Part shown: positions 6,654 through 12,651 of the stretch, one piece after another
Numbering within the stretch: the stretch's first letter is position 1
Layout of the letters: every line of letters begins with the position of its first letter
From: Holosporales bacterium
Lineage (GTDB): Bacteria > Pseudomonadota > Alphaproteobacteria > Caedimonadales > UBA9215
DNA length: 12,651 nt
Assembly (NCBI GenBank): GCA_003503995.1
Contig: DOCA01000216.1
Coordinates: 1-12,651, forward strand
Direction of reading: 5' to 3'
Notes under the pieces: generated by a model
What the model was told of the DNA's origin: nothing
What the model saw: only the letters and a program-made list of their open reading frames with translations
The model's database searches: none
Position numbers and translations under genes: made by a program

Positions 6654-7231
6654 TAGAAAAAAACACCGTTGCCCTCGCCATTTTCACACTCCTTGAGGAT
6701 AAAGACTGGACTGCCCTTACGCTCAATGATGTAGCCGCTCACCTTAATATTAGCCTTGAGGAACTCCATCATTTTGCAACCTCAAAGGAAGATCTCCTAG
6801 CTTTGATGATTTCTTATATAGAAGAGCAAACCCTAAAGCATATAAATCAAGACCTCATCACCGAAAACACATCAAAAGAAGATAAATTGTTTGATAGTCT
6901 TTTTGCACGATTTGAAGCTGCAACACCCCATAAAAAAGCCATTGCAAATCTCAAAAACACCTTCCAAGGAAATCCCACTCTCGCCTTTAATACAATTCCC
7001 CAATTCATTGAAGCCGTAAAACGCCTCGCTGCCCTATCGGACAGTCATTTTACAGGTCCTTTAGGAGCGCTTCAACTTAGAGGATTTGCTTTAATATACC
7101 TCCGCTTGATCTATATCTGGCTCGAAGATGACTCACCAGATATGGCGAAAACCATGGCCGCAACCAATAAAGCCGTCACAAAGTATATCCCCTGCCTCTT
7201 TGATCCCTGCAAGGTTGCTGATTTATTTTAA
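6650..7231 (+). CDS. TetR-like / COQ9-like helix-turn-helix protein
   Basis: The N-terminal 50 residues are a TetR-type helix-turn-helix: a helix ending near W20, then LTLNDVAAHLNISLEELHHF (about 23-42), and SKEDLL (44-49). The C-terminal part contains LRLIYIWLEDDSPDMAKTM (151-169), which resembles the tryptophan/aspartate signature of the COQ9 C-terminal domain. COQ9 is a TetR-fold protein that lost DNA binding and carries lipid in ubiquinone synthesis. The protein may therefore be either a repressor or a COQ9-type lipid-binding protein; I cannot decide from sequence alone. At 193 residues it suits both. Its ATG overlaps the proC stop by four bases and its TAA shares one base with the ATG of the next gene (TAATG), so all three are translated from one message. 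A similar TetR-like gene beside proC occurs, as I recall, in other alphaproteobacteria. Confidence 0.75.
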   Translation: MIEKNTVALAIFTLLEDKDWTALTLNDVAAHLNISLEELHHFATSKEDLLALMISYIEEQTLKHINQDLITENTSKEDKLFDSLFARFEAATPHKKAIANLKNTFQGNPTLAFNTIPQFIEAVKRLAALSDSHFTGPLGALQLRGFALIYLRLIYIWLEDDSPDMAKTMAATNKAVTKYIPCLFDPCKVADLF

Positions 7232-8418
7232 TGGCTCAGACATTTAAAAAATTACGAGCTCTTTTCTTCGCAATTCTTTTTTTCACCTCTCAAACTTTAT
7301 ATGATTTCGAGGGAGATAAACTTGATGCGCACATCAAAGAAACTCTCAAAATATGGAATGCTCCTGGTCTTGCCATCGGAATCATCAAAGAAGGCCGCAT
7401 CGTTTTCCTCAAAGGATATGGCCTTTGTGAGATTGGAAAACCAGAAACCATTAATGCGACAACAACGTTTCGTATCGCGTCCGTTTCAAAAACAATTGCA
7501 GCAGGTCTTTTGACTACCTTTGTTCAAGAAGGCTCTCTTCAATGGAAAGATAAAATTATCGATCATCTTCCAGAATTAAAAACGCAAAATAACACCTCTC
7601 TTAATACCATGACTCTCAAGCATGTTTTAAGCAATAGCACAGGATTCCCAAGGCACACCTACACTCACCTTTTGGATCAAAATACTCCCTACAAAAAAAT
7701 CATCACAAAGCTCGGAGATGTAAAACCTATTTGTGACCTTGGACAATGCCATACCTATCAAAATGTTATTTTTAGCCTCTCAGGGCATATTGCCGAAACC
7801 CTCAGCAATCAAAACTATGAAACACTCTTGGAAACGCGTATTTTTCAACCTTTGGATATGCAAAATGCATCTTGCAGCTGCGCTGCTTTTAAGGCCTCTC
7901 CAAATAAAGCCATGCCCCACAAAAAAATTAAAGACGGATCCTATAAAGCGTTGCCCTATAACTGTCGCTATTATGATGTTGGGTCAGCTGCTGGCGTGAA
8001 TGCGAGTGCAGCAGATATGCTGAAATGGCTTAAAGAATTTTTATCTGACCACCCTATTCTCTTTACAAAAAGCACCATAAATTACATGACACAACCTCAT
8101 ATTGAAACACCCGACGAAATTAAACGCTGGAACACACAATGGCGCATAGCACGGGTAAAACGAGCTGACTACGGTTTGGGGTGGCGCCTTTTTGATTACT
8201 CTGGCACTCCCTTCATTTATCATGGGGGTGCTCTTCAAGGTTACACAGCTTGCCTCGGCATGCTTCCAAAACAAAAAATCGGCATCGTGGTCCTAACAAA
8301 CAGTGGGAGTTCTTTTATTGCTGATACGATTATGGCAACGTTCATTGATTCTGTGCTTGATCTAAAAGCGATTCATTATAATGCCATTAGAAAAAAACAA
8401 CTGAATAAAATGCTTTAG
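7231..8418 (+). CDS. Exported serine hydrolase, class C beta-lactamase / DD-peptidase fold
   Basis: This 395-residue protein belongs to the beta-lactamase-related serine hydrolases (PF00144 type: class C beta-lactamases, D-alanyl-D-alanine peptidases, EstB esterases). All three active-site motifs are present: S84-V-S-K87 (SxxK nucleophile and base), Y176-Q-N178 (YxN) and H331-G-G333 (in the KTG/HxG position). An N-terminal hydrophobic stretch (LRALFFAILFFTSQTL, 8-23) after two lysines looks like a signal peptide, so it likely acts in the periplasm or outside. Seven cysteines lie beyond the signal; C168/C173 sit just before YxN, and C215, C217 and C245 follow, suggesting disulfides. Peptidoglycan trimming or an esterase role is more likely than antibiotic resistance, but this is inference. 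It is third in the proC operon and ends four bases into the convergent fliI. Confidence 0.88.
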   Translation: MAQTFKKLRALFFAILFFTSQTLYDFEGDKLDAHIKETLKIWNAPGLAIGIIKEGRIVFLKGYGLCEIGKPETINATTTFRIASVSKTIAAGLLTTFVQEGSLQWKDKIIDHLPELKTQNNTSLNTMTLKHVLSNSTGFPRHTYTHLLDQNTPYKKIITKLGDVKPICDLGQCHTYQNVIFSLSGHIAETLSNQNYETLLETRIFQPLDMQNASCSCAAFKASPNKAMPHKKIKDGSYKALPYNCRYYDVGSAAGVNASAADMLKWLKEFLSDHPILFTKSTINYMTQPHIETPDEIKRWNTQWRIARVKRADYGLGWRLFDYSGTPFIYHGGALQGYTACLGMLPKQKIGIVVLTNSGSSFIADTIMATFIDSVLDLKAIHYNAIRKKQLNKML

Positions 8419-9800
8419 CTTCCTGTTGCCTGATAATTCTCATCACTCATCTCTGCTTCCCCATTTCCAGTCATACCAAGAATTGTGGATAAATCCTCAA
8501 AGCCTTCTTCAAAAGTAATTTGATGTTCTTTAGATTGGGCAAGAAAGGGGTCTAACTTGTCATAATACTGAATAGCCTTATCAACGTTGGGATTTGACCC
8601 ACGACGATAAGCCCCAAGGCGGATGAGCTCTTCCATGTCATCATAGGTCGATAAATAGTCCCGAGCTTGCTGAATCACCGCTGACTCCTCATCATTATTG
8701 CAATCAGGCATGGTTCGGGAAACACTGCGTAGAATATTAATAGCAGGAAAACGCCCCCGCTCTGCAATTTTCCGATCCAACATAATATGCCCATCTAAAA
8801 TACCCCGCGTGGTATCAGAGACCGGCTCATTATCATCGCCTCCTTCAACCAAAACAGTAAAGAGTCCTGTAATATTTCCTTGGTAATTTTCCTGAATTTG
8901 ATCACTCCCAGGGCCTGCTCGCTCTAATAAGCGGGGAAGTTCAACAAACACATTAGGTGTATAACCTTTGGTGGTTGGAGGCTCTCCAATAGACAAGCCA
9001 ATTTCACGCAAAGCCATGGCAAAGCGTGTCACACTATCCATGAGACATAAGACTTCTTTGCCCTGATCTCGAAAATACTCGGCAGTGGAAAGAGTTGTAT
9101 AGGCTGCACGACGCCTCATGAGAGCTGGCTCATCGGATGTTGCCACAACCACAACGCTGCGAGCCATGCCTTCTGCGCCAAGATGCTTATCGATGAATTC
9201 CCGAACCTCTCGACCACGCTCTCCAATGAGGCCAATCACAATGACATCTGCTTTTGAAAAACGCGCCAACATCGAGAGCAAAATAGATTTCCCAACGCCC
9301 GAGCCCGCGAAAATCCCCATACGTTGCCCAGAGCAACAAGTCGTAAAGGTATTCATAGCGCGGACCCCAAGATCAATGCGTTTTTCAATGAGGCGGCGTT
9401 TATGGGCTGCAGGAGGAGAAGCATTTAAGTCATAGGCTTTTGGACCAGAAGGAACGCGCCCTAAATCATCAAGGGGTTTGCCAAATCCATCAAGTGTTCG
9501 GCCAAGCCAGGTGTCATGGGGATATATTACATTATGATGCCCTTCGTAAGTCACCTTACAGCCAGGACCCAGGCCTTCAATGGAGTCATACCCCATAACA
9601 AGGGTTTGATCTCCCTTAAAGCCAACAACCTCACAAGGGAATGTTTCTCCTGATCGGTTCTTAAGGCGGCAAACAGAACCAACAGATACCACGCGTTGAA
9701 GGCCGCTTACCTCAACAAGGCTGCCGACAATAGCTGTTACAAACCCAAAGGCATGGGTATGTTCAAGGTGGCTGATTTCTTCGCAAAGTCCGCGTAGCAT
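8415..9800 (-). CDS. fliI: Flagellar export ATPase FliI
   Basis: FliI is the hexameric ATPase of the flagellar type III export apparatus at the cytoplasmic face of the basal body. The 461 residues show a beta-barrel N-terminal domain (about 15-90), the linker SPPAAHKR (128-135), Walker A AGSGVGKS (165-172), the catalytic glutamate in GERGREV (193-199), Walker B LCLMD (251-255), and the ELPRLLERAGPG segment typical of FliI and related ATPases. Length and wording fit alphaproteobacterial FliI better than virulence-type SctN ATPases or F1 beta. The acidic tail after about 430 is not conserved in my memory of the family. The ATG at 9800 follows GGGAG with suitable spacing. No fliH, fliJ or other flagellar gene is adjacent, so if a flagellum is built its other genes lie elsewhere. 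The 3' end overlaps the convergent hydrolase gene by four bases. Confidence 0.93.
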   Translation of the reverse strand: MLRGLCEEISHLEHTHAFGFVTAIVGSLVEVSGLQRVVSVGSVCRLKNRSGETFPCEVVGFKGDQTLVMGYDSIEGLGPGCKVTYEGHHNVIYPHDTWLGRTLDGFGKPLDDLGRVPSGPKAYDLNASPPAAHKRRLIEKRIDLGVRAMNTFTTCCSGQRMGIFAGSGVGKSILLSMLARFSKADVIVIGLIGERGREVREFIDKHLGAEGMARSVVVVATSDEPALMRRRAAYTTLSTAEYFRDQGKEVLCLMDSVTRFAMALREIGLSIGEPPTTKGYTPNVFVELPRLLERAGPGSDQIQENYQGNITGLFTVLVEGGDDNEPVSDTTRGILDGHIMLDRKIAERGRFPAINILRSVSRTMPDCNNDEESAVIQQARDYLSTYDDMEELIRLGAYRRGSNPNVDKAIQYYDKLDPFLAQSKEHQITFEEGFEDLSTILGMTGNGEAEMSDENYQATGS

Positions 9801-9815
9801 ATGTTTTTCTCCCTG

Positions 9816-9829
9816 TATAGCGCACTATA
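9816..9829. promoter_or_regulatory. Dyad TATAG-N4-CTATA in the fliI leader
   Basis: TATAG (9816-9820) and CTATA (9825-9829) form an inverted repeat 16 bases upstream of the fliI start codon. On the minus strand the TATAGT within it could also serve as a -10 box. It may be an operator or simply promoter AT-richness. Confidence 0.3.
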
Positions 9830-9870
9830 GTAAATTATCTTTGCACTGACCGTTTATTCCTCTGCCCTTA

Positions 9871-9887
9871 AGCTATAAAATATAGCT
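9871..9887. repeat. Perfect inverted repeat AGCTATA-AAA-TATAGCT
   Basis: Seven-base arms with a three-base centre lie in the 176-base gap between the carrier gene and fliI, about 71 bases upstream of the fliI start. There is no T-run on either side, so it is a poor intrinsic terminator. It shares the CTATA/TATAG core with the dyad nearer to fliI. An operator or a processing hairpin are both possible. Confidence 0.5.
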
Positions 9888-9976
9888 GTCGTCTCTTGCG
9901 CATCCGGTCATTTGCAGGGGCAAAACCTAAATCACTATATATAACACATCCAGTATACAGGCTTTTTCTAGGAGAA

Positions 9977-10930
9977 CTAATAGTGATTTTCTGCCACGGA
10001 ATTTTTACGATCCAGCCAATCAAAAAGAAAAGTCGCTGCAATATTCCCTGGAATATAAGCCACAGTTCCAAGGCGAAAATGCCTGATAATACCCCTCATT
10101 CCTATCCTTTTTAGGGTATATCGCCATCCCGCTATAAAACCACGACACGAGGCCTCTGGTGCTTGCAAATTTGTCATTACAAGGCGTACGGGCGCACATA
10201 AAACACCAGAGATCACCGTTGTTGCTCCCGCAACGCCAACCAATTGAAGAGATGTTAAATTTTCCTCTTCAGAATAAGAGCGAAATAAGTTTTTATAATA
10301 AGCATCTGCTGAAAGATAAGTAGTCCACGTGTATAAATTGCCTCCTCCCACAGTAAGAATATCCTTATAAAGAACCCGTAATAATAAGACTCTCCTAATA
10401 TCAAATGGTTTTTCCTTGGTGGCGCTCACCATAGCAATCCGTAACGTATCAAAGGGCTTTAAAAACAGTGTGTCCATGGCACTCATCGCCACAACAGACG
10501 AAAAGGTTTTAAGATACCCGGACTGCACGTTCTTTCCAACCCATTGGTACGTCCCCATACGAAGAGGCCAAGACCCCATTCGAGCCAAAACCGTCGACCC
10601 GCCACGCCAAAGAGCCATCACACCTTCTTCTCTAACAAGTTTTTTCAAGACAAATGTAGAGCTTTGACCACTCAACGCCACCCGATCCATAGTCGCAACC
10701 AAGGGGTGTTCAACGACATAGGTACCCCCTCGAATCACCCCTGCCATCACACTATTCCAATAAGAACTTCTTCCTTTTGAAGAGTTTTGTGGGAAATCTT
10801 CTTCCGGAGCAGACCCAAAGGTAGGGAAATTTAAAAGTGAAAGTGAAATTAAAAGCAATATGGAAAAGTAGTTAAGCATTTTATTAAGTCCCGCAAAAAA
10901 AATAGTCTTGAAAGAGTCAACTAATAACAA
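9977..10930 (-). CDS. Mitochondrial carrier (SLC25) family protein with export-type N-terminus
   Basis: SLC25 proteins are six-helix carriers built from three repeats of about 100 residues, normally in mitochondrial inner membranes. Numbering from the TTG (317 residues), the helix-end signature P-x-[DE]-x-x-[KR] appears at P76 (HPLVAT, degenerate), P159 (P-F-D161-T-L-R164, exact) and P247 (PVRLVM, degenerate). The matrix-helix/loop half-signature follows repeat 1 (EEGVMALWRGG, 101-111) and repeat 3 (residues 264-306, with KRIG and a later PGNIAATFLFDW). Repeat 2 lacks it. Before the first repeat is a signal-like segment (MLNYFSILLLISLSLLNF, from residue 18) ending near GSA (39-41), then a polar stretch. 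The TTG at 10930 has an excellent ribosome site; the ATG at 10879 (300 residues) is an alternative and leaves the signal intact. Likely a host-directed effector, by analogy with Legionella LncP; transport substrate is unknown. It stands alone, divergent from groES. Confidence 0.85.
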   Translation of the reverse strand: MLLVDSFKTIFFAGLNKMLNYFSILLLISLSLLNFPTFGSAPEEDFPQNSSKGRSSYWNSVMAGVIRGGTYVVEHPLVATMDRVALSGQSSTFVLKKLVREEGVMALWRGGSTVLARMGSWPLRMGTYQWVGKNVQSGYLKTFSSVVAMSAMDTLFLKPFDTLRIAMVSATKEKPFDIRRVLLLRVLYKDILTVGGGNLYTWTTYLSADAYYKNLFRSYSEEENLTSLQLVGVAGATTVISGVLCAPVRLVMTNLQAPEASCRGFIAGWRYTLKRIGMRGIIRHFRLGTVAYIPGNIAATFLFDWLDRKNSVAENHY

Positions 10931-10937
10931 AAAGATG

Positions 10938-10945
10938 CTCCTTTT
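10938..10945 (-). promoter_or_regulatory. Strong ribosome binding site favouring a TTG start for the carrier gene
   Basis: The minus strand reads AAAAGGAG (10945-10938), followed by seven bases and then TTG at 10930. This is as good as the sites before rpmB, groES and groEL. The downstream ATG at 10879 has only GGGA nine bases before it. The site is the main reason to prefer the longer form. Confidence 0.55.
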
Positions 10946-10949
10946 GCAA

Positions 10950-10976
10950 TTTATATAGACTTCCTTAAAAAAGTCT
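10950..10976 (-). promoter_or_regulatory. Operator-like dyad and -10 box in front of the carrier gene
   Basis: A 20-base near-palindrome occupies 10957-10976: AGACTT and AAGTCT arms around a central TTAA, with eight of ten base pairs symmetric. It abuts TATATAAA (minus strand, 10957-10950), a good -10 candidate about 20 bases before the TTG and just ahead of the ribosome site. No clear -35 is visible. This is the layout of a repressor or activator site on a regulated promoter, but the regulator is unknown. Confidence 0.4.
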
Positions 10977-10992
10977 TAGGAAACTGTTTTTC

Positions 10993-11021
10993 TTGACCTT
11001 TGAGAGCCAATGGATTAAAAA
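10993..11021 (+). promoter_or_regulatory. Promoter candidate of groES-groEL
   Basis: TTGACC (10993-10998) and TAAAAA (11016-11021) are 17 bases apart and match sigma70 boxes at five and four of six positions. The -35 is preceded by C, giving CTTGAC, also the -35 core of alphaproteobacterial RpoH (heat-shock) promoters; the expected RpoH -10 is not evident. A second CTTGAAA lies at 11066-11072 without a clear -10. The leader to groES would be about 147 bases. Confidence 0.45.
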
Positions 11022-11174
11022 TAGGTTAAGAGTGTGTTGGATGGTTTTTTAAAAAACGCTAACCTCTTGAAAAAATTGTATATCATTGCAATTTGTATGT
11101 GCTTTAAATAGAGTGCTGTAATCAGGCTCACTTTGAAGCCTTCTTTAGTCTAACAGATAGAGGAGATAAATCTC

Positions 11175-11465
11175 ATGAAGTTCAAACCCCTACACGACCG
11201 CGTTCTTGTCCGCCGAATTGAGCAAGATTCTAAAACAAGCGGCGGCATTATTATTCCCGATAACGCAAAGGAAAAGCCTATTGAAGGCGAAATCCTAGCC
11301 GTTGGATCAGGTGCCCGCGATGATTCAGGTGCTATTGTTGCCTTGGATGTTAAAGTTGGCGATACCGTTGTTTTCGGCAAATGGTCCGGCACAGAAATTA
11401 AAGTTGATAAAGAAGATCTACTCATTATGAAAGAGTCAGATATATTTGGAATCAAAGCTGCCTAA
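11175..11465 (+). CDS. groES: Co-chaperonin GroES (Cpn10)
   Basis: GroES is the heptameric lid that closes the GroEL folding chamber. The 96 residues match the family's length throughout: MKFKPLHDRVLVRRIE opening strand, the mobile loop that contacts GroEL (about 16-33, SKTSGGIIIPDNAKEKP), then GEILAVGSG (38-46), GDTVVFGKWSGTEIK and the closing YxxLLIMKESDI-like strand. ATG at 11175 follows an AGGAG (11161-11165). groEL begins 94 bases downstream with its own ribosome site, so this is the standard groES-groEL operon. No canonical CIRCE element is visible upstream. Confidence 0.98.
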   Translation: MKFKPLHDRVLVRRIEQDSKTSGGIIIPDNAKEKPIEGEILAVGSGARDDSGAIVALDVKVGDTVVFGKWSGTEIKVDKEDLLIMKESDIFGIKAA

Positions 11466-11480
11466 TTATAGACTACCCCT

Positions 11481-11517
11481 CTTTCGGCATGAGAGCTCCA
11501 AAACCTTCATGCCAAAG
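11481..11517 (+). other. Hairpin in the groES-groEL spacer
   Basis: CTTT-C-GGCATGA (11481-11492) pairs with TCATGCC-AAAG (11507-11517): eleven base pairs with one bulged C (11485) and a 14-base loop. No T-run follows, so it is unlikely to be a full intrinsic terminator. It could stabilise or mark a processing point in the message, adjusting GroES to GroEL ratio. Confidence 0.5.
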
Positions 11518-11559
11518 CATAAGTAGGTATAATTTTCTAATATTTAAAAGGAGATAAAA

Positions 11560-12651
11560 ATGTCCGCAAAAGATGTAAAATTTTCAACAGACGCTAGAAC
11601 ACGTATGCTACAAGGCGTGAATACCTTGGCAAACGCTGTAAAAGTAACCCTTGGTCCAAAAGGCCGTAATGTTGTTCTTTCTAAAAGCTTTGGTGCACCA
11701 CGCATCACAAAAGACGGTGTATCCGTTGCAAAAGAAATCGAACTCAAAGACGCTTTTGAAAACATGGGGGCTCAAATGCTCCGTGAAGTCGCTAGCAAAA
11801 CAAACGATATTGCGGGTGATGGGACAACAACAGCAACTGTTCTTGCACAATCCATCGTCAATGAAGGCGCAAAAGCTGTTGCCGCTGGCATGAACCCTAT
11901 GGACCTTAAGCGCGGTGTTGACCTTGCTGTTACTGCTGTAATTGAGAATCTTAAGAACGCTGCAAAGCCTGTTTCCACCAACGAAGAAATTGCACAAGTT
12001 GCAACGATCTCTGCAAACGGTGAAAAAGAAATCGGTGCGATCTTGGCTCAAGCCATGGAAAAAGTTGGTAAAGAAGGCGTCATCACCGTCGAAGAAGCCA
12101 AATCTTTCAATACGGAACTTGATGTTGTTGAGGGTATGGAATTTGACCGTGGTTATATTTCCCCTTACTTCGTAACAAATTCTGAGAAAATGATTGCTGA
12201 CCTTGAGAATCCTTTCATTTTGATCATCGAAAAGAAACTCACTGGATTGCAGGCTATGCTTCCAATTCTTGAGCAAGTTGTTCAATCAAGCCGCCCTCTT
12301 TTGATAATTGCAGAAGATGTTGAAGGTGAGGCTCTCGCAACGCTTGTTGTCAACCGTTTACGTGGCGGGCTTAAAGTTGCTGCCGTAAAAGCACCTGGTT
12401 TTGGAGATCGTCGTAAAGCCATGCTTGAAGACATCGCTATTCTAACAGGGGCTCAAATGGTTTCTGAGGACATTGGTATTCAACTCGAAAATGTCACAAT
12501 GGAGATGCTTGGAACAGCCAAGAAAGTTGTGATCACAAAAGAGAACACAACAATCGTTGACGGTACAGCTGGTGAAGACGTTGTGCAAGCTCGTTGCAAC
12601 CAAATCCGCGCTCAAATCGAAGAAACAACGTCTGATTATGATCGTGAAAAA
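11560..12651 (+). CDS. groEL: Chaperonin GroEL (Cpn60), 3' end outside the window
   Basis: GroEL forms the double heptameric ring that folds client proteins in an ATP cycle with GroES. The visible 364 residues are about two thirds of the usual 540-550: the equatorial, intermediate and apical domains in the first part. Motifs present include TLGPKGRNV (30-38), KDGVSVAKEI with D52 (51-60) and the ATP-binding GDGTTTATV with D87 (86-94). VVEGMEFDRGYISPYFVTN and the apical APGFGDRRKAMLEDIAILTG follow. The reading frame is open to the last base, so truncation is only the window edge. ATG at 11560 follows AGGAG with ideal spacing. It shares the groES transcript. Confidence 0.98.
   Translation, partial: MSAKDVKFSTDARTRMLQGVNTLANAVKVTLGPKGRNVVLSKSFGAPRITKDGVSVAKEIELKDAFENMGAQMLREVASKTNDIAGDGTTTATVLAQSIVNEGAKAVAAGMNPMDLKRGVDLAVTAVIENLKNAAKPVSTNEEIAQVATISANGEKEIGAILAQAMEKVGKEGVITVEEAKSFNTELDVVEGMEFDRGYISPYFVTNSEKMIADLENPFILIIEKKLTGLQAMLPILEQVVQSSRPLLIIAEDVEGEALATLVVNRLRGGLKVAAVKAPGFGDRRKAMLEDIAILTGAQMVSEDIGIQLENVTMEMLGTAKKVVITKENTTIVDGTAGEDVVQARCNQIRAQIEETTSDYDREK

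Noticed and set aside
7231..8418. Calling the serine hydrolase an AmpC-type antibiotic resistance gene
   Set aside because: The three motifs are shared by peptidases and esterases of the same fold; HGG replaces the KTG expected of AmpC.
8415..9800. Reading the FliI-like ATPase as a virulence type III (SctN) or F1 ATPase
   Set aside because: The linker and Walker regions agree better with alphaproteobacterial FliI, and there are no secretion or ATP synthase genes nearby.
9868..10071. A 67-residue minus-strand frame overlapping the 3' end of the carrier gene
   Set aside because: Considered as a frameshifted carrier C-terminus, but the carrier already ends normally after its third repeat and this product has no carrier motif.
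11093..11119. CIRCE element upstream of groES
   Set aside because: The right half GAGTGCT is present but the left arm at the required nine-base spacing matches only three of nine positions.
11608..12285. Long open frame antisense to groEL (225 residues)
   Set aside because: Low-complexity Phe/Cys/Asn-rich product typical of the complement of a coding sequence; groEL is certain here.

Overview
The window reads as chromosomal DNA of an intracellular or host-associated alphaproteobacterium of moderate to low GC. Gene content suggests the Holosporales/Paracaedibacter neighbourhood, but that placement is inference from protein flavour only. FliI, GroES/GroEL, ProC and L28 all look alphaproteobacterial. 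Two loci point to life inside a eukaryotic cell: a queuine-salvage gene pair, and a protein of the mitochondrial carrier (SLC25) family carrying an export-type N-terminus.

Layout, left to right. (1) 192-1481 (+): a 12-helix MFS transporter. It converges on and overlaps the end of rsmE. (2) 4163-1470 (-): a tight operon, yhhQ (queuosine-precursor transporter), tgt (tRNA-guanine transglycosylase) and rsmE (16S rRNA m3U methyltransferase), with a 14-base overlap and a 2-base gap. (3) 4522-4232 (-): rpmB (L28) with its own promoter and a textbook terminator that ends almost on the yhhQ start codon. (4) 5615-4627 (-): two unrecognised genes coupled by a GTGA overlap, the first with a signal peptide. 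(5) 5832-8418 (+): an overlapping operon of proC, a TetR/COQ9-like protein and an exported serine hydrolase. (6) 9800-8415 (-): fliI, with no other flagellar gene beside it. (7) 10930-9977 (-): the mitochondrial-carrier-like protein, divergent from (8) groES-groEL (+), where groEL runs off the right edge.

The two most interesting points are the carrier and the tgt-yhhQ pair. The carrier has three recognisable SLC25 half-repeats, but only the middle one has an intact P-x-D-x-x-R signature, and it is preceded by a hydrophobic signal-like segment. SLC25 proteins are almost restricted to eukaryotes; the known bacterial precedent is the Legionella effector LncP, so an effector aimed at host mitochondria is a reasonable hypothesis. 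The Tgt has an insertion after the DSGGFQVFSL motif, and a Gly where bacterial preQ1 enzymes have the Val of GGLAVGE. Both traits recall the queuine-using chlamydial enzyme, and the gene is translationally coupled to a YhhQ transporter. This fits salvage of host queuine rather than de novo synthesis.

I saw no tRNA, rRNA, CRISPR array, transposon or prophage gene. Gene spacing is compact and the intergenic regions hold promoters, dyads and hairpins, listed individually.
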